A program made the translations under genes and the position numbers. The notes beneath the pieces are model-generated. The model made no database searches and was not told the origin of the DNA. It saw only the letters and a list, made by a program, of their open reading frames with translations. From Primula veris (lineage: Eukaryota > Streptophyta > Magnoliopsida > Ericales > Primulaceae), in the NCBI GenBank assembly GCA_963682055.1, contig OY821750.1:3536501-3600500 (forward strand): a DNA stretch of 64,000 nt, in the 5' to 3' direction. Positions 1-8,584 of this stretch are shown here, one piece after another. How positions within the stretch are numbered: position 1 is the stretch's first letter; each line of letters begins with the position of its first letter.

Positions 1-1
1 C

Positions 2-1437
2 CTTCAACTAGAAGACAGCCCCACTGGGGCGGAACCATCCGGGCCTGCCTTGGGCACCTCGCGGACCAGAGTAAGTCACTTCTTCACTTCTTGTTTTCTT
101 CAAATTTTCGTTTTTACACTTAGCTAGATTTAGTTATAGTTAATTTCTCTAACTCTAACTCCTTTCTTGTGTGGCCTGTGTAGGTGGTTCGTTCCGATGA
201 GGAGGAGGAGGCAGATGAAGAGGCTGGGGAGGTGGTAGCTGAGGTGGTTGAGGTTGGGGGCGAAGAAGAAGAAGAAGGGGCGATCGACGGGGTTGCTGAG
301 ACGGGGGAGCCCGAGGGGGTAGTGGTCGTGGTCGAGGCCGAGGGGGGGGATGTGGTGGTGACGGGGGAGAGGGAAGTGGCGATCCTGCCTCCGTCGGCTG
401 GCCCGGACGATTTGGCAGCCCAAGCCAGACTCGATAGGCTGGCCCGCAAGGCCCTATTGGGGAAGAGAAAGGTGGAGGGGGCGAAGTCCCTCCAAGGGGA
501 AAAGAGGGCCAAGGTCGGGGGGAGTAACCCCTCCGAGGTTATGGTCGTTGAGGGGCCTAGGGAGACGTCGGGCCCCGCTCCAGGCCCTACTCAAGGCTCT
601 GCCTCCAGTTCTGCCTCCCCGGCCCACAGGATGCCTGTGCAGACGCCCGAGGAGGTGAAGGCGGCCACGGGTGTGAAGAGCATCATGGAGGCTCACCCCT
701 CTGCCGGGTTGCTAGCTTTGGCTGCGCTCCAGCAGCAAAGCGTCGAGGCTGATCACCGAGGTCGTGACCTCGCCTCCTCCATGGCATCGGCCATGGCTAT
801 GATACCTCAGGTGCGTGTAGATCGTTTTGTATGTTTTCACATGTTTTCAAATTCTTTCCATATATTTTTGCTAAGTGTTTTGCCTTTTCCCTTGTAGGCC
901 TACTTAATGATGAACCAATATGTCTATCATCAAGGCCAGCTGGTGAGGTCATGGGCCGCGAAGGCAGAGGCTAATGCCAAGCTTCTGGAGGAGGCCCAAA
1001 AAAGGGTGGAGGAGGCCCTGAAAAGGTCTGAGGAGGCCCTACTCAGGGCGGAGAAAGCTGAGGGCCTCAACGCCACGGTTGAGGCTCGAAGAGTCGAAGC
1101 CGTGAAGGCCAAAACGGAGGCCGAGGAGCGTGCCCAGGCTGCGGAGGCAGCCTTAAAAGAGGCCGAGGCTGGCATCACGGACAGGATAAAGGCGGCAGTC
1201 CAAACTGGCCAAGCCGAGCTGAACGCCGCCTGGGCCCAGAAGACACAGAAGGACTTCAACTCCTTCTACGTCGAGGGGTGGTCTGAGGCGGCTGCCTTTA
1301 TGAGGGCGGGACCGGATCACCCGGTATGGAACATAGAAAACATTATAGTTCCCGTTCCCTCGGCTCCCATTCCGGATGTGGTGCCTTTGACTCCTCGAGC
1401 TCTCTCGGACGAAGAGGACGGGGCTAGCCAGAGCTAG
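2..1437 (+). CDS. Antisense ORF (aORF) of the Tat element, 3' portion, spliced
   Basis: Partial gene, 5' end outside the window. Three exons join in phase: <2-70, 184-810 and 898-1437, with short GT-AG introns at 71-183 and 811-897. About 411 residues are visible. The order is a proline/glycine-rich stretch, a very acidic Glu/Val-rich segment, a basic patch, and a long Ala/Glu/Lys coiled coil encoded by the last exon. It lies on the strand opposite gag-pol, in the position of the aORF of Retand-type Tat elements, whose products often match the 'putative gypsy type transposon' family. Function is unknown; the coiled coil suggests self-association. A poly(A)-like AATGAA lies near 1505. Exon joins are inferred from splice motifs and frame; only frame 2 stays open across the first junction. 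Confidence 0.75.
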
Positions 1438-1690
1438 GGTAGATTTAGGCTTTTGTTTCCAGTGTAATTTCCTTTTTTGTACTTAGCATGTAATAGCTTT
1501 CCATTGAATGAAATGAAAAAACAATTTTGGACTTGTCTTTTATTCTTTTATTCTTCTGTTGTTTTGCTTCTATACTTCCGTTGTGATTTATACATCATTC
1601 ATTGTATACATGCTCCCAAATGGGGGGCCCTTATGCTTCGACGTTGGGGCACTCATTTCAAATACATCATAAATCGAGTTGGCGCGTGTA
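1438..1690. other. Non-coding 3' region of the Tat element between aORF and tandem array
   Basis: AT-rich spacer where the antisense ORF and the gag-pol transcript converge. It holds AATGAA-type polyadenylation-like words for the plus-strand aORF. No other structure was seen. Confidence 0.5.
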
Positions 1691-2166
1691 GAAACACTTG
1701 TAAAATTTAAATGAACTGAAAAATTCAAGTAAATAGAACCGGGGTGCCGTATAGGCTCGTGTTCTGAAACACTTGTAAAATTTAAATGAACTGAAAAATT
1801 CAAGTAAATAGAACCGGGGTGCCGTATAGGCTCGTGTTCTGAAACACTTGTAAAATTTAAATGAACTGAAAAATTCAAGTAAATAGAACCGGGGTGCCGT
1901 ATAGGCTCGTGTTCTGAAACACTTAGATAATTTAAATGAACTGAAAAATTCAAGTAAATAGAACCGGGGTGCCGTATAGGCTCGTGTTCTGAAACACTTA
2001 GAGAAAATTTAAATGAACTGAGAAATTCAAGTAAATAAGAACCGGGGTGCCGTATAGGCTCGTGTTCTGAAACACTTAGAGAAAATTTAAATGAACTGAG
2101 AAATTCAAGTAAATAAGAACCGGGGTGCCGTATAGGCTCGTGTTCTGAAACACTTAGAGAAACTTT
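1691..2166. repeat. Tandem array, 75-78 bp unit, six full copies plus a partial
   Basis: The word GAAACACTT recurs at 1691, 1766, 1841, 1916, 1991, 2069 and 2147, so the period is 75 bp four times and then 78 bp twice. Units are nearly identical; the 78-bp copies differ by small insertions. Each contains GAACCGGGGTGCCGTATAGG, where GCC-GTATA-GGC inside AGAAC/GTTCT can form a small hairpin. The array lies just 3' of pol in the element's orientation. Both periods are multiples of three, so one minus-strand frame stays open through it; I do not regard that frame as a gene. Confidence 0.9.
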
Positions 2167-2250
2167 ATAACAACCGTTTTCATTTATAAAGCCCACAGGC
2201 ATAAATTTACATCACATTCTTATTTACACAAAAGTCATAAAGGCCGAGCT

Positions 2251-5200
2251 CTACTGGTAGTACTTCCTTAGGTTGTTGATGTTCCAAGGTCGGTCGACCG
2301 GGACGTTGTTGGGAAGACGACCCAACAGGTAGGCCCCGTTCCCTACTGCACCGAGGATTCGATAGGGGCCTTCCCAATTGGGGCCTAGCTTGCCGTCGGA
2401 TTGTATCCTGGTGTTGTTGTTTACTTTTCGTAACACTAGGTCTTCGTCTTGGAAACGTCTGGCGTTAACTCTTTTGTTATAAGAACGCCCCAGTTCGTTT
2501 TTATATTCGGCGTTACGGATGGCCGCAACCTCCCTTCTTTCTTCGGCGTAGTCCAGCTCTAGCCCCATCATCTTTTCATTAAGCCCGTTCTCCACAATGT
2601 CCGTCCTCAGAGAAGGAAGCCCGATTTCTAACGGGATGATGGCTTCCATTCCATAAGTAAGGCTATAGGGTGTCTGTTGAGTGCCCCGTCTCCTTGTCGT
2701 TCGGTAGGCCCAAAGGACGTGATGCAGCTCTGCAGCCCATCGTCCTTTGGACTCGTCTAACCTCTTCTTGATTCCGTCAAGCACGGTCTTATTTGACACC
2801 TCAGCTTGTCCGTTGCATTGGGGGTACGATGGGGTCGAATAGTAGTTCTTGATGTGATACTTTGCATACATCGCCCTTAATTTGACCCCGGTGAACTGTC
2901 CCCCATTGTCCGCGACGATTGAGTAGGGGATTCCGAATCTGGTGATCACGTCTCTCCAGAGGAAACGTATCACTTCGGCCTCCGTTATCTTTGCTAATGC
3001 CACAGCTTCGACCCACTTTGAGAAGTAGTCGGTGACCATGAGGAGGAACTTTTTGCCTCCCGGGGCCCGAGGGAAAGGTCCTACGATGTCCATGCCCCAC
3101 TGGGCAAAGGGCCAAGGCGAAGTCACGCTGCTCATCTTTTGGGCCGGGGCTCTAGGTATGGGGGCGTATTTCTGGCACTTCTCACATTTGAGCACGAAAG
3201 TTTTAGAATCTTTCTGCATGAGGGGCCACCAATACCCGTGAGTCAAGGCACGATTGGCAAGCGACCTGCCCCCGGTGTGGCTCCCACACGTGCCTTCGTG
3301 TATCTCCTCCATGACTTTCACCACCATATCAGGGTGGACACAGAGGAGATAGGGCCCGGAGAACGATCTTTTATAAAGTTTATCGTTGGGTGCTAGCCAG
3401 AACCCTAAGGCCTTTCTTTTTATTTTTTCAGCCTCCTTCTTATGTTCAGGAAGGTCGCCGGAGCGATGGTATTCGATTATGGGGTCCATCCAGCATAGCT
3501 CCGGCGGAAGGTCGGTCACCATATTAACGCTTGCCCCAGCGTCGATGCTAGGGGTAGGGACGTACTCTACGGTGATGGCTCGCTCCTTTTTATCACTCAT
3601 AGCCGAGGCCAGGGTCGCTAGGGCATCGGCGTGGGTGTTCTCGTTTCTGTTGATGTTGACGATCTCCTGATACTCGAAGCTCCGGAGTATTTCGGAGGCG
3701 ATGGTCACGTATTTTGCCATCCTTTCGTCCTTTGTTTGGAAGTCACCACTGATCTGGCCACTGACTAATTGGGAATCAGTGTGCACCAGTATCTTCTTGA
3801 TACCGAGGCTTCGGGCCATTTTCAGGCCGGCTATCACGGCTTCGTACTCCGCCTCGTTATTGGTGGCTCGGAAGCCAAGCTGGATTGACTTCTCGATTAC
3901 ATCACCCAGTGGGGATTGGAGAACCACCCCGAGGCCAGATCCCTTTTTATTGGCAGCTCCATCGGCGTGCAAGGTCCATGTTCCTTGGGCTCGTTCTTCG
4001 ATGCCGGGGGACGTCGTCGTTCCGGTGAATTCTGCCACAAAGTCGGCCAAGGCCTGCCCCTTGACAGAGGTTCGCGGCTCGTACCGGATGTCGTACGCGT
4101 TCAGGTGGCAAGCCCACTTCGTCATACGTCGAGACAGGTCTCCCTTCTGGAGTATTTCCCGAACGGGCTGATCCGTATACACCACGATACTGTGTGCTGA
4201 GAAGTAATGGGCCAGTTTTCGCGATGCCATGACGAGTGCCAGGACAAGCTTTTCTAGAGGCATATACCTAGCCTCGGCGTCGAGGAGGGTTTTGCTTACG
4301 TAATAGATTGGCCTTTGCTCCCTGCCGACTTCTTTGATGAGGACGGCGCTAACGGCTATCTCGGATACGGCCAGGTACAATGCAAGGACATCGCCGGCGT
4401 CAGGTTTGGCCAGCAGGGGCGCGCTTCCAAGGTAGCTCGCCAGCTCTATGAACGCACTCCGGCATTCGTCATTCCATTCGAACTTCTTCTGAGCCTTCAG
4501 AGCCGTAAAGAATGGCTTGCATCGATCTCCGAACCGGGCTATAAACCGGTTGAGGGCAGCGGCCATTCCGGCTAGCTTTTGTACATCCTTCCTCTTTTCA
4601 GGGGTTCTCAAGTTCTTCAAGGCAGAGATTTGGGCCGGGTTCGCCTCTATACCGCGATGGGTCACCATGAACCCTAGGAACTTTCCGGCTCCAACTCCGA
4701 AGGCGCACTTAGAGGCGTTCAGCTTCAGATCATGCCTACGTATCGTTTCGAACACCTCTCTCAGGTCGGCCAGGTGGTCGTCCTCCTGGGCGCTTTTCAC
4801 CACCATATCGTCGATATAGACCTCCATGCTCCGGCCTATGCTCTTGGCGAATATCTTGGTGACCATTCTTTGATAGGTCGCCCCGGCGTTCTTAAGCCCG
4901 AACGGCATCACCTTGTAGCAGTAATTCCCCCTTGGGGTTATAAAGGCGGTTTTTTCTTGGTCAGCCTCCGACATGGGTATTTGGTGATAGCCGGAGCAGG
5001 CGTCCAGGAAGCTCATTCTGGCAGCTCCGGCGGTGGAGTCTACTATCTGATCGATTTTAGGCAGAGGGAAAGGATCCTTAGGACAAGCCCGGTTAAGGCT
5101 CGTGTAATCGATGCAGACACGCAGCTTCCCGTTCTTCTTAGGGACCACCACGGGGTTAGCGAGCCATCTAGGATAAAAAATTTCCCTGATGGCTCCAGCA

Positions 5201-7821
5201 AGCAGAAGCTTTTGTACTTCCTCATTTATGGCATCGGCATGCTCCGGACTAACACGGCGCCCCTTTTGCATCACAGGCTTCGCATCCGGGTTGACGTTCA
5301 ACTTATGGCAGGCGAGGTCGGGACTGATTCCCGGCATTTCGCATGGGGACCATGCGAAGTTATCGAGGTATTCGAGCAGTAGCTTAACGAGACCTGAAAC
5401 CTCGGGCTCGCTCAGCCCTGCGCCCACCATAAAAAAGTGTTCCTCGTCGTACCCCGGGATCCGGACCTTCAGCAACTCTCCTTCTACCTTGTCTTCAGCT
5501 TCCGGGCCTATCTTCTTGTTCAGTTCCCGCAGCAGCTTGGGATCCTCGGCTTCTATGTTCATAGCACTCTGGCCCGGTACCGGTTTACTACTGGAGTATA
5601 CGGCCATGGCGCAGCTTCTTGAGACCTTTTGGTTTCCCGATATGGTCTCAACTCCATTCGAAGTGGGGTACTTGACCTTTTGGTGTAGAGTGGAGGAGAC
5701 GCCTTCTATCTCATGAAGCCACGCGCGCCCCAGAATGATGTTGTAAACGGAGGGGACGTTCACCACCGTGAACTCCACGCTCATAACTTTGGTTCCTGTC
5801 TTAACAGGCAAGGTTATGTTCCCTCTGGGCTGGACAGCCTCAGAATTGAATCCGAATAGAGGGGGGGCGTTGGTATCTAGCTGCCCCTCCGTCAGCCCCA
5901 TCTTTTCGAAGAGGTTTCCAAAGAGAATGTTCACCGACGCCCCCTGATCGACGAGGATGCGTCCCACTGAACAATGGCCCACTTGGGCCGTGATGACGAG
6001 GGCGTCGTAGTGGGGCAGGTCTACCCCCACTAGGTCGAAGTCGGTGAAGCTTAGATCTGGCTTGGTTCCTATTTTGAACCTCTTCCGGGGCTTCGAGCTT
6101 TCGGCGAGGCAGACGTGCTTTTTCATCGTGGCCTCACGGGCCTCGGTTCTCTCCGCCCCACTTGGCTTCGGCTTCTTCGGTCCAGAATGGATAACCTGGC
6201 AAGTCATCACCGGTGGGGGGAGGTCTGGTTGCCTTTCGTCGTCCCCTTCTCGGTTTCGATCAGGGTCCCTTCGCGTCTTGACATATTTCGCCATCAAGCC
6301 GTCCCGGACCCATCCTTCCAGCCTTGCCTTCAGACCATGACACTCATTGGTATAGTGGCCGCGGCCTCTGTGATAGTCACAAAATTTGTCATTGGGCCCC
6401 CGGGCTGGCTCGTTCCTGAGCGGGGGAGGCCAGGAAAAGAATGGCTCGTTCTCGATCTCAAAGAGCAGGTCTGTCAGCGGTAGGCGGAATGTGGTGGAGT
6501 AGGCATTTCCTGGGTTCGAAGGGTCGGCCCGACGGGTGTCCTCCCTTCTACGCTTAGGGGCCGGTGGCTGGCTCTCCACCGTTCGAGGTCTCCCCAACCT
6601 TTCCGCTATGGGGCGATCTCGCCGGATGCCCCTTGAGGCGGCTCCTTCCCGAGGCTGCTCGATGCTAGCGACTGAGCGCGCCGTTCCAGCAGATCTCATG
6701 TCTTTCTCGATATCGACATGCTGTTTGATTAGTGACCGGAGCTGGGAAACTGAGCCAGGAGGGGTTGCTATCATTTCGTTACGGATCCTGCTTCCCACGA
6801 TCATGTTTTGCCTGAAAGCCGCTATAGCTGTAGTATCGGGGCAGTCGGCACATTCAGCGTGCTTCTGCCAGAACCGATTGTCGTAGCTCTCGAGGGTCTC
6901 TTTGGGTTGGGCCTTCACTTGGTACAGATGCTCCGGTTGGGCAGCCCTTTCCTTCAAGTTGATGAAGCGGTGTGCAAAATCATAGGCCAGATCATCCCAA
7001 CAGTGGATGGAGTTGGCAGGCAGAGACTGGAACCATTTACTTGCGAGCCTCCCCAGGCTGGCGGGGAAGCATTTGCACATAAGACGATCGAGGTGGGACC
7101 AGTGGTTCATCTGGTATCTATAGTGCCGGAGGTGGGCTTCCGGGTCAGAATCCGCGTTGAACACTTGAAGAACGGGGGCAGTGAAATTTCCGGGGGGCGC
7201 ACTGTACTCTATCTCGTCTGAGAACGGGGTACTGCGGGTGGAGGCAACGATTTTTAACGCTGCCTCGTCCGCGACTTCATCTCGGCCAGCGCGACGACCC
7301 CGCCTCCTTCTCCGGGGAGGCCTTTCAGTCCGAGCGCAACTCGAAGCGGGCCGCGAATCGTGTCTATCACCGGGTCGACTGATTCGCGAGTGTACGCTTC
7401 GGTCGTTTATACGATGCGAACTCCCCTCGTGGGACCGCCTCGACTCCTCTCCCCTAGCCGGCTCCTCTGGAACCTCTAGGGGGGGTCGTCTTGAGGGTCC
7501 CAGCCGCGACATCACGCTCTTGGTGGGGATGCGAATGGGCTCTGGCTGCTCTACGCCACAAGGGACGGGTCCGGGCTCGGATGCCAACATAGAGGCTATC
7601 AACGCCTTTTGAGCCGCCAAGGCAACGAGCTCCTTCTCATGGATCTCTAGCATCATACGAGTCAGCTCGTCGCGCGACCGGGGAGTCCCCTGGACCGCAT
7701 TGAGTGGAGTAGGCTGCCCCTCAGGCGCAGTTCCCGGCGTGCCAAAAGAGAGGGTCCTCGGCATTCCAAATACTGGGGAATGCCGTGGAGGAGGGCTCTC
7801 GTACTGTTCATTATCCGTCAT
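2251..7821 (-). CDS. Gag-pol polyprotein of Tat-lineage Ty3/gypsy retrotransposon
   Basis: Uninterrupted 1,856-codon frame. Gag has a retrotransposon gag domain (about residues 210-340) and a variant zinc knuckle CX2HX4HX4C near 480-495, with His replacing the second Cys. The aspartic protease motif is VDQGAS near 624 (Q in place of the usual T/S). Reverse transcriptase has YIDD near 1001. It is followed by a first RNase H and then a second, archaeal-type RNase H starting WTLHADGAA near 1284, the dual-RNase-H signature of the Tat lineage. Integrase has an HHCC finger (about 1500-1545), D in WGMDIVGPF (1573), D in ADNGGQF (1636) and E in GQAEVSN (about 1672), then a GPYR motif near the C-terminus. 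The start is set at MTDNEQ; the open frame upstream has no ATG and overlaps the primer-binding site. It supplies capsid, processing, cDNA synthesis and integration. Confidence 0.95.
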   Translation of the reverse strand: MTDNEQYESPPPRHSPVFGMPRTLSFGTPGTAPEGQPTPLNAVQGTPRSRDELTRMMLEIHEKELVALAAQKALIASMLASEPGPVPCGVEQPEPIRIPTKSVMSRLGPSRRPPLEVPEEPARGEESRRSHEGSSHRINDRSVHSRISRPGDRHDSRPASSCARTERPPRRRRRGRRAGRDEVADEAALKIVASTRSTPFSDEIEYSAPPGNFTAPVLQVFNADSDPEAHLRHYRYQMNHWSHLDRLMCKCFPASLGRLASKWFQSLPANSIHCWDDLAYDFAHRFINLKERAAQPEHLYQVKAQPKETLESYDNRFWQKHAECADCPDTTAIAAFRQNMIVGSRIRNEMIATPPGSVSQLRSLIKQHVDIEKDMRSAGTARSVASIEQPREGAASRGIRRDRPIAERLGRPRTVESQPPAPKRRREDTRRADPSNPGNAYSTTFRLPLTDLLFEIENEPFFSWPPPLRNEPARGPNDKFCDYHRGRGHYTNECHGLKARLEGWVRDGLMAKYVKTRRDPDRNREGDDERQPDLPPPVMTCQVIHSGPKKPKPSGAERTEAREATMKKHVCLAESSKPRKRFKIGTKPDLSFTDFDLVGVDLPHYDALVITAQVGHCSVGRILVDQGASVNILFGNLFEKMGLTEGQLDTNAPPLFGFNSEAVQPRGNITLPVKTGTKVMSVEFTVVNVPSVYNIILGRAWLHEIEGVSSTLHQKVKYPTSNGVETISGNQKVSRSCAMAVYSSSKPVPGQSAMNIEAEDPKLLRELNKKIGPEAEDKVEGELLKVRIPGYDEEHFFMVGAGLSEPEVSGLVKLLLEYLDNFAWSPCEMPGISPDLACHKLNVNPDAKPVMQKGRRVSPEHADAINEEVQKLLLAGAIREIFYPRWLANPVVVPKKNGKLRVCIDYTSLNRACPKDPFPLPKIDQIVDSTAGAARMSFLDACSGYHQIPMSEADQEKTAFITPRGNYCYKVMPFGLKNAGATYQRMVTKIFAKSIGRSMEVYIDDMVVKSAQEDDHLADLREVFETIRRHDLKLNASKCAFGVGAGKFLGFMVTHRGIEANPAQISALKNLRTPEKRKDVQKLAGMAAALNRFIARFGDRCKPFFTALKAQKKFEWNDECRSAFIELASYLGSAPLLAKPDAGDVLALYLAVSEIAVSAVLIKEVGREQRPIYYVSKTLLDAEARYMPLEKLVLALVMASRKLAHYFSAHSIVVYTDQPVREILQKGDLSRRMTKWACHLNAYDIRYEPRTSVKGQALADFVAEFTGTTTSPGIEERAQGTWTLHADGAANKKGSGLGVVLQSPLGDVIEKSIQLGFRATNNEAEYEAVIAGLKMARSLGIKKILVHTDSQLVSGQISGDFQTKDERMAKYVTIASEILRSFEYQEIVNINRNENTHADALATLASAMSDKKERAITVEYVPTPSIDAGASVNMVTDLPPELCWMDPIIEYHRSGDLPEHKKEAEKIKRKALGFWLAPNDKLYKRSFSGPYLLCVHPDMVVKVMEEIHEGTCGSHTGGRSLANRALTHGYWWPLMQKDSKTFVLKCEKCQKYAPIPRAPAQKMSSVTSPWPFAQWGMDIVGPFPRAPGGKKFLLMVTDYFSKWVEAVALAKITEAEVIRFLWRDVITRFGIPYSIVADNGGQFTGVKLRAMYAKYHIKNYYSTPSYPQCNGQAEVSNKTVLDGIKKRLDESKGRWAAELHHVLWAYRTTRRRGTQQTPYSLTYGMEAIIPLEIGLPSLRTDIVENGLNEKMMGLELDYAEERREVAAIRNAEYKNELGRSYNKRVNARRFQDEDLVLRKVNNNTRIQSDGKLGPNWEGPYRILGAVGNGAYLLGRLPNNVPVDRPWNINNLRKYYQ

Positions 7822-7862
7822 CGTTCCTTGGAAACGGATTGTCGGAGCTAGCGTGCTACAAT

Positions 7863-7880
7863 TTCCCACAGACGGCGCCA
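7863..7880 (-). other. Primer-binding site (tRNA-Asp type)
   Basis: On the minus strand this reads TGGCGCCGTCTGTGGGAA, two bases inside the 5' LTR. Its first nine bases complement the 3' end of plant tRNA-Asp; the rest is diverged. The same 18-mer occurs at 52566-52583 beside another LTR. Confidence 0.8.
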
Positions 7881-7882
7881 AT

Positions 7883-8579
7883 TGGCGAGCCTGATTTTCT
7901 TCCCAAGCTCGGCTTATGTATTATTCACGTCGGCTCCGATCTTCCAGGGTCGTGACGTAGGTGGTATCTGCTTCGTCGTCGAGGTGCTCTCTAAGCCTGC
8001 ACAAGAAACGAACAGGGGCCCGGGGTTGGTACCAGGTTTTCCCTCTCCGACGATCAAGTCAGTGTCGGTATAGACTGAATGTAAGAATATATTTAAGGAT
8101 GAGGGCTTGGTCCAGTTACGAGTCGTGGCGTCAGATGTCACGGTTGATATTCTGGTGGTCCGGGTTGTTTTAGCTTTCTCTCTCCTCCCTCTTTTTGTCT
8201 CCCCCTTCTAAGTAGGATTAGGGGGGGTATTTATAGTGAGGTTCCGATGTATACTAACCCTTGGATCACTGTACTGTGAGATGCTGATCCAACGGCGTTA
8301 GGTCATTTATGACTCTGACAAGAGTACTGTCCTTTCCCGGGGCCCACTGGAGGTGCCCTGTGATTGGGCCACGTCGATGAAACGTCAGGAGGGTCCCCTA
8401 AAGGGGGCAGCAGCATTAATTGGTGAAGCGTATCGAGTACGCTTCTTTGAGCCGGCCTAGCTTCACCCCGTTTGGTGATGAGCCGGGGTGGTGAGACATC
8501 CACTATATAGGGCCCCGGTTTGTTCATTTCTGTGGTGATATTGGTCCGGACGAGGGGACATCGACATTCCCTCGCCACA
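7883..8579 (-). repeat. 5' LTR of the Tat element (697 bp)
   Basis: Read on the minus strand it begins TGTGGCGAGGGAATG and ends GGCTCGCCA, the TG...CA boundaries of an LTR, directly followed by the primer-binding site. It holds a TATA box about 345 bp from its 5' end. The partner LTR is not in the window, so this boundary rests on the termini, the PBS and similarity of the terminal words to the LTR at 51810-52563. Confidence 0.85.
8228..8235 (-). promoter_or_regulatory. TATA box of the retrotransposon LTR promoter
   Basis: Minus-strand TATAAATA within ACTATAAATACCCC. The same TATAAATA occurs in the related LTRs at 52225-52232 and 59236-59243. Transcription of the element would start about 30 bp downstream, near 8200. 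Confidence 0.65.
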
Positions 8580-8584
8580 TAGTA

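Larger units (their letters stand above)
1..8579 (-). mobile_element. Ty3/gypsy LTR retrotransposon, Tat lineage (Retand-like), 3' end outside window
   Basis: The element runs right to left: 5' LTR (7883-8579), primer-binding site (7863-7880), gag-pol (7821-2251), tandem array (2166-1691), then an antisense spliced ORF (1437-2 on the plus strand). The 3' LTR must lie left of the window. Tat-lineage assignment rests on two RNase H modules in pol, an antisense ORF between pol and the 3' LTR, and a repeat array in the 3' region, all known traits of that lineage. Gag-pol has no stop or frameshift over 1,856 codons, so the copy looks coding-competent, but without the second LTR its age cannot be judged. 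The 5 bp outside the 5' LTR (TAGTA, 8580-8584) would be the target duplication; its partner is not visible. Confidence 0.93.

Noticed and set aside
1691..2166. CRISPR-like regular repeats
   Set aside because: Head-to-tail units with no unique spacers, in a plant retrotransposon.
7822..7881. Extension of the polyprotein start into the primer-binding site
   Set aside because: The upstream stretch has no ATG in frame and overlaps the PBS; the first real ATG gives MTDNEQ.
2801..7894. Many open frames on both strands over the gag-pol region
   Set aside because: They are shadows of the 1,856-codon polyprotein; no independent motifs.
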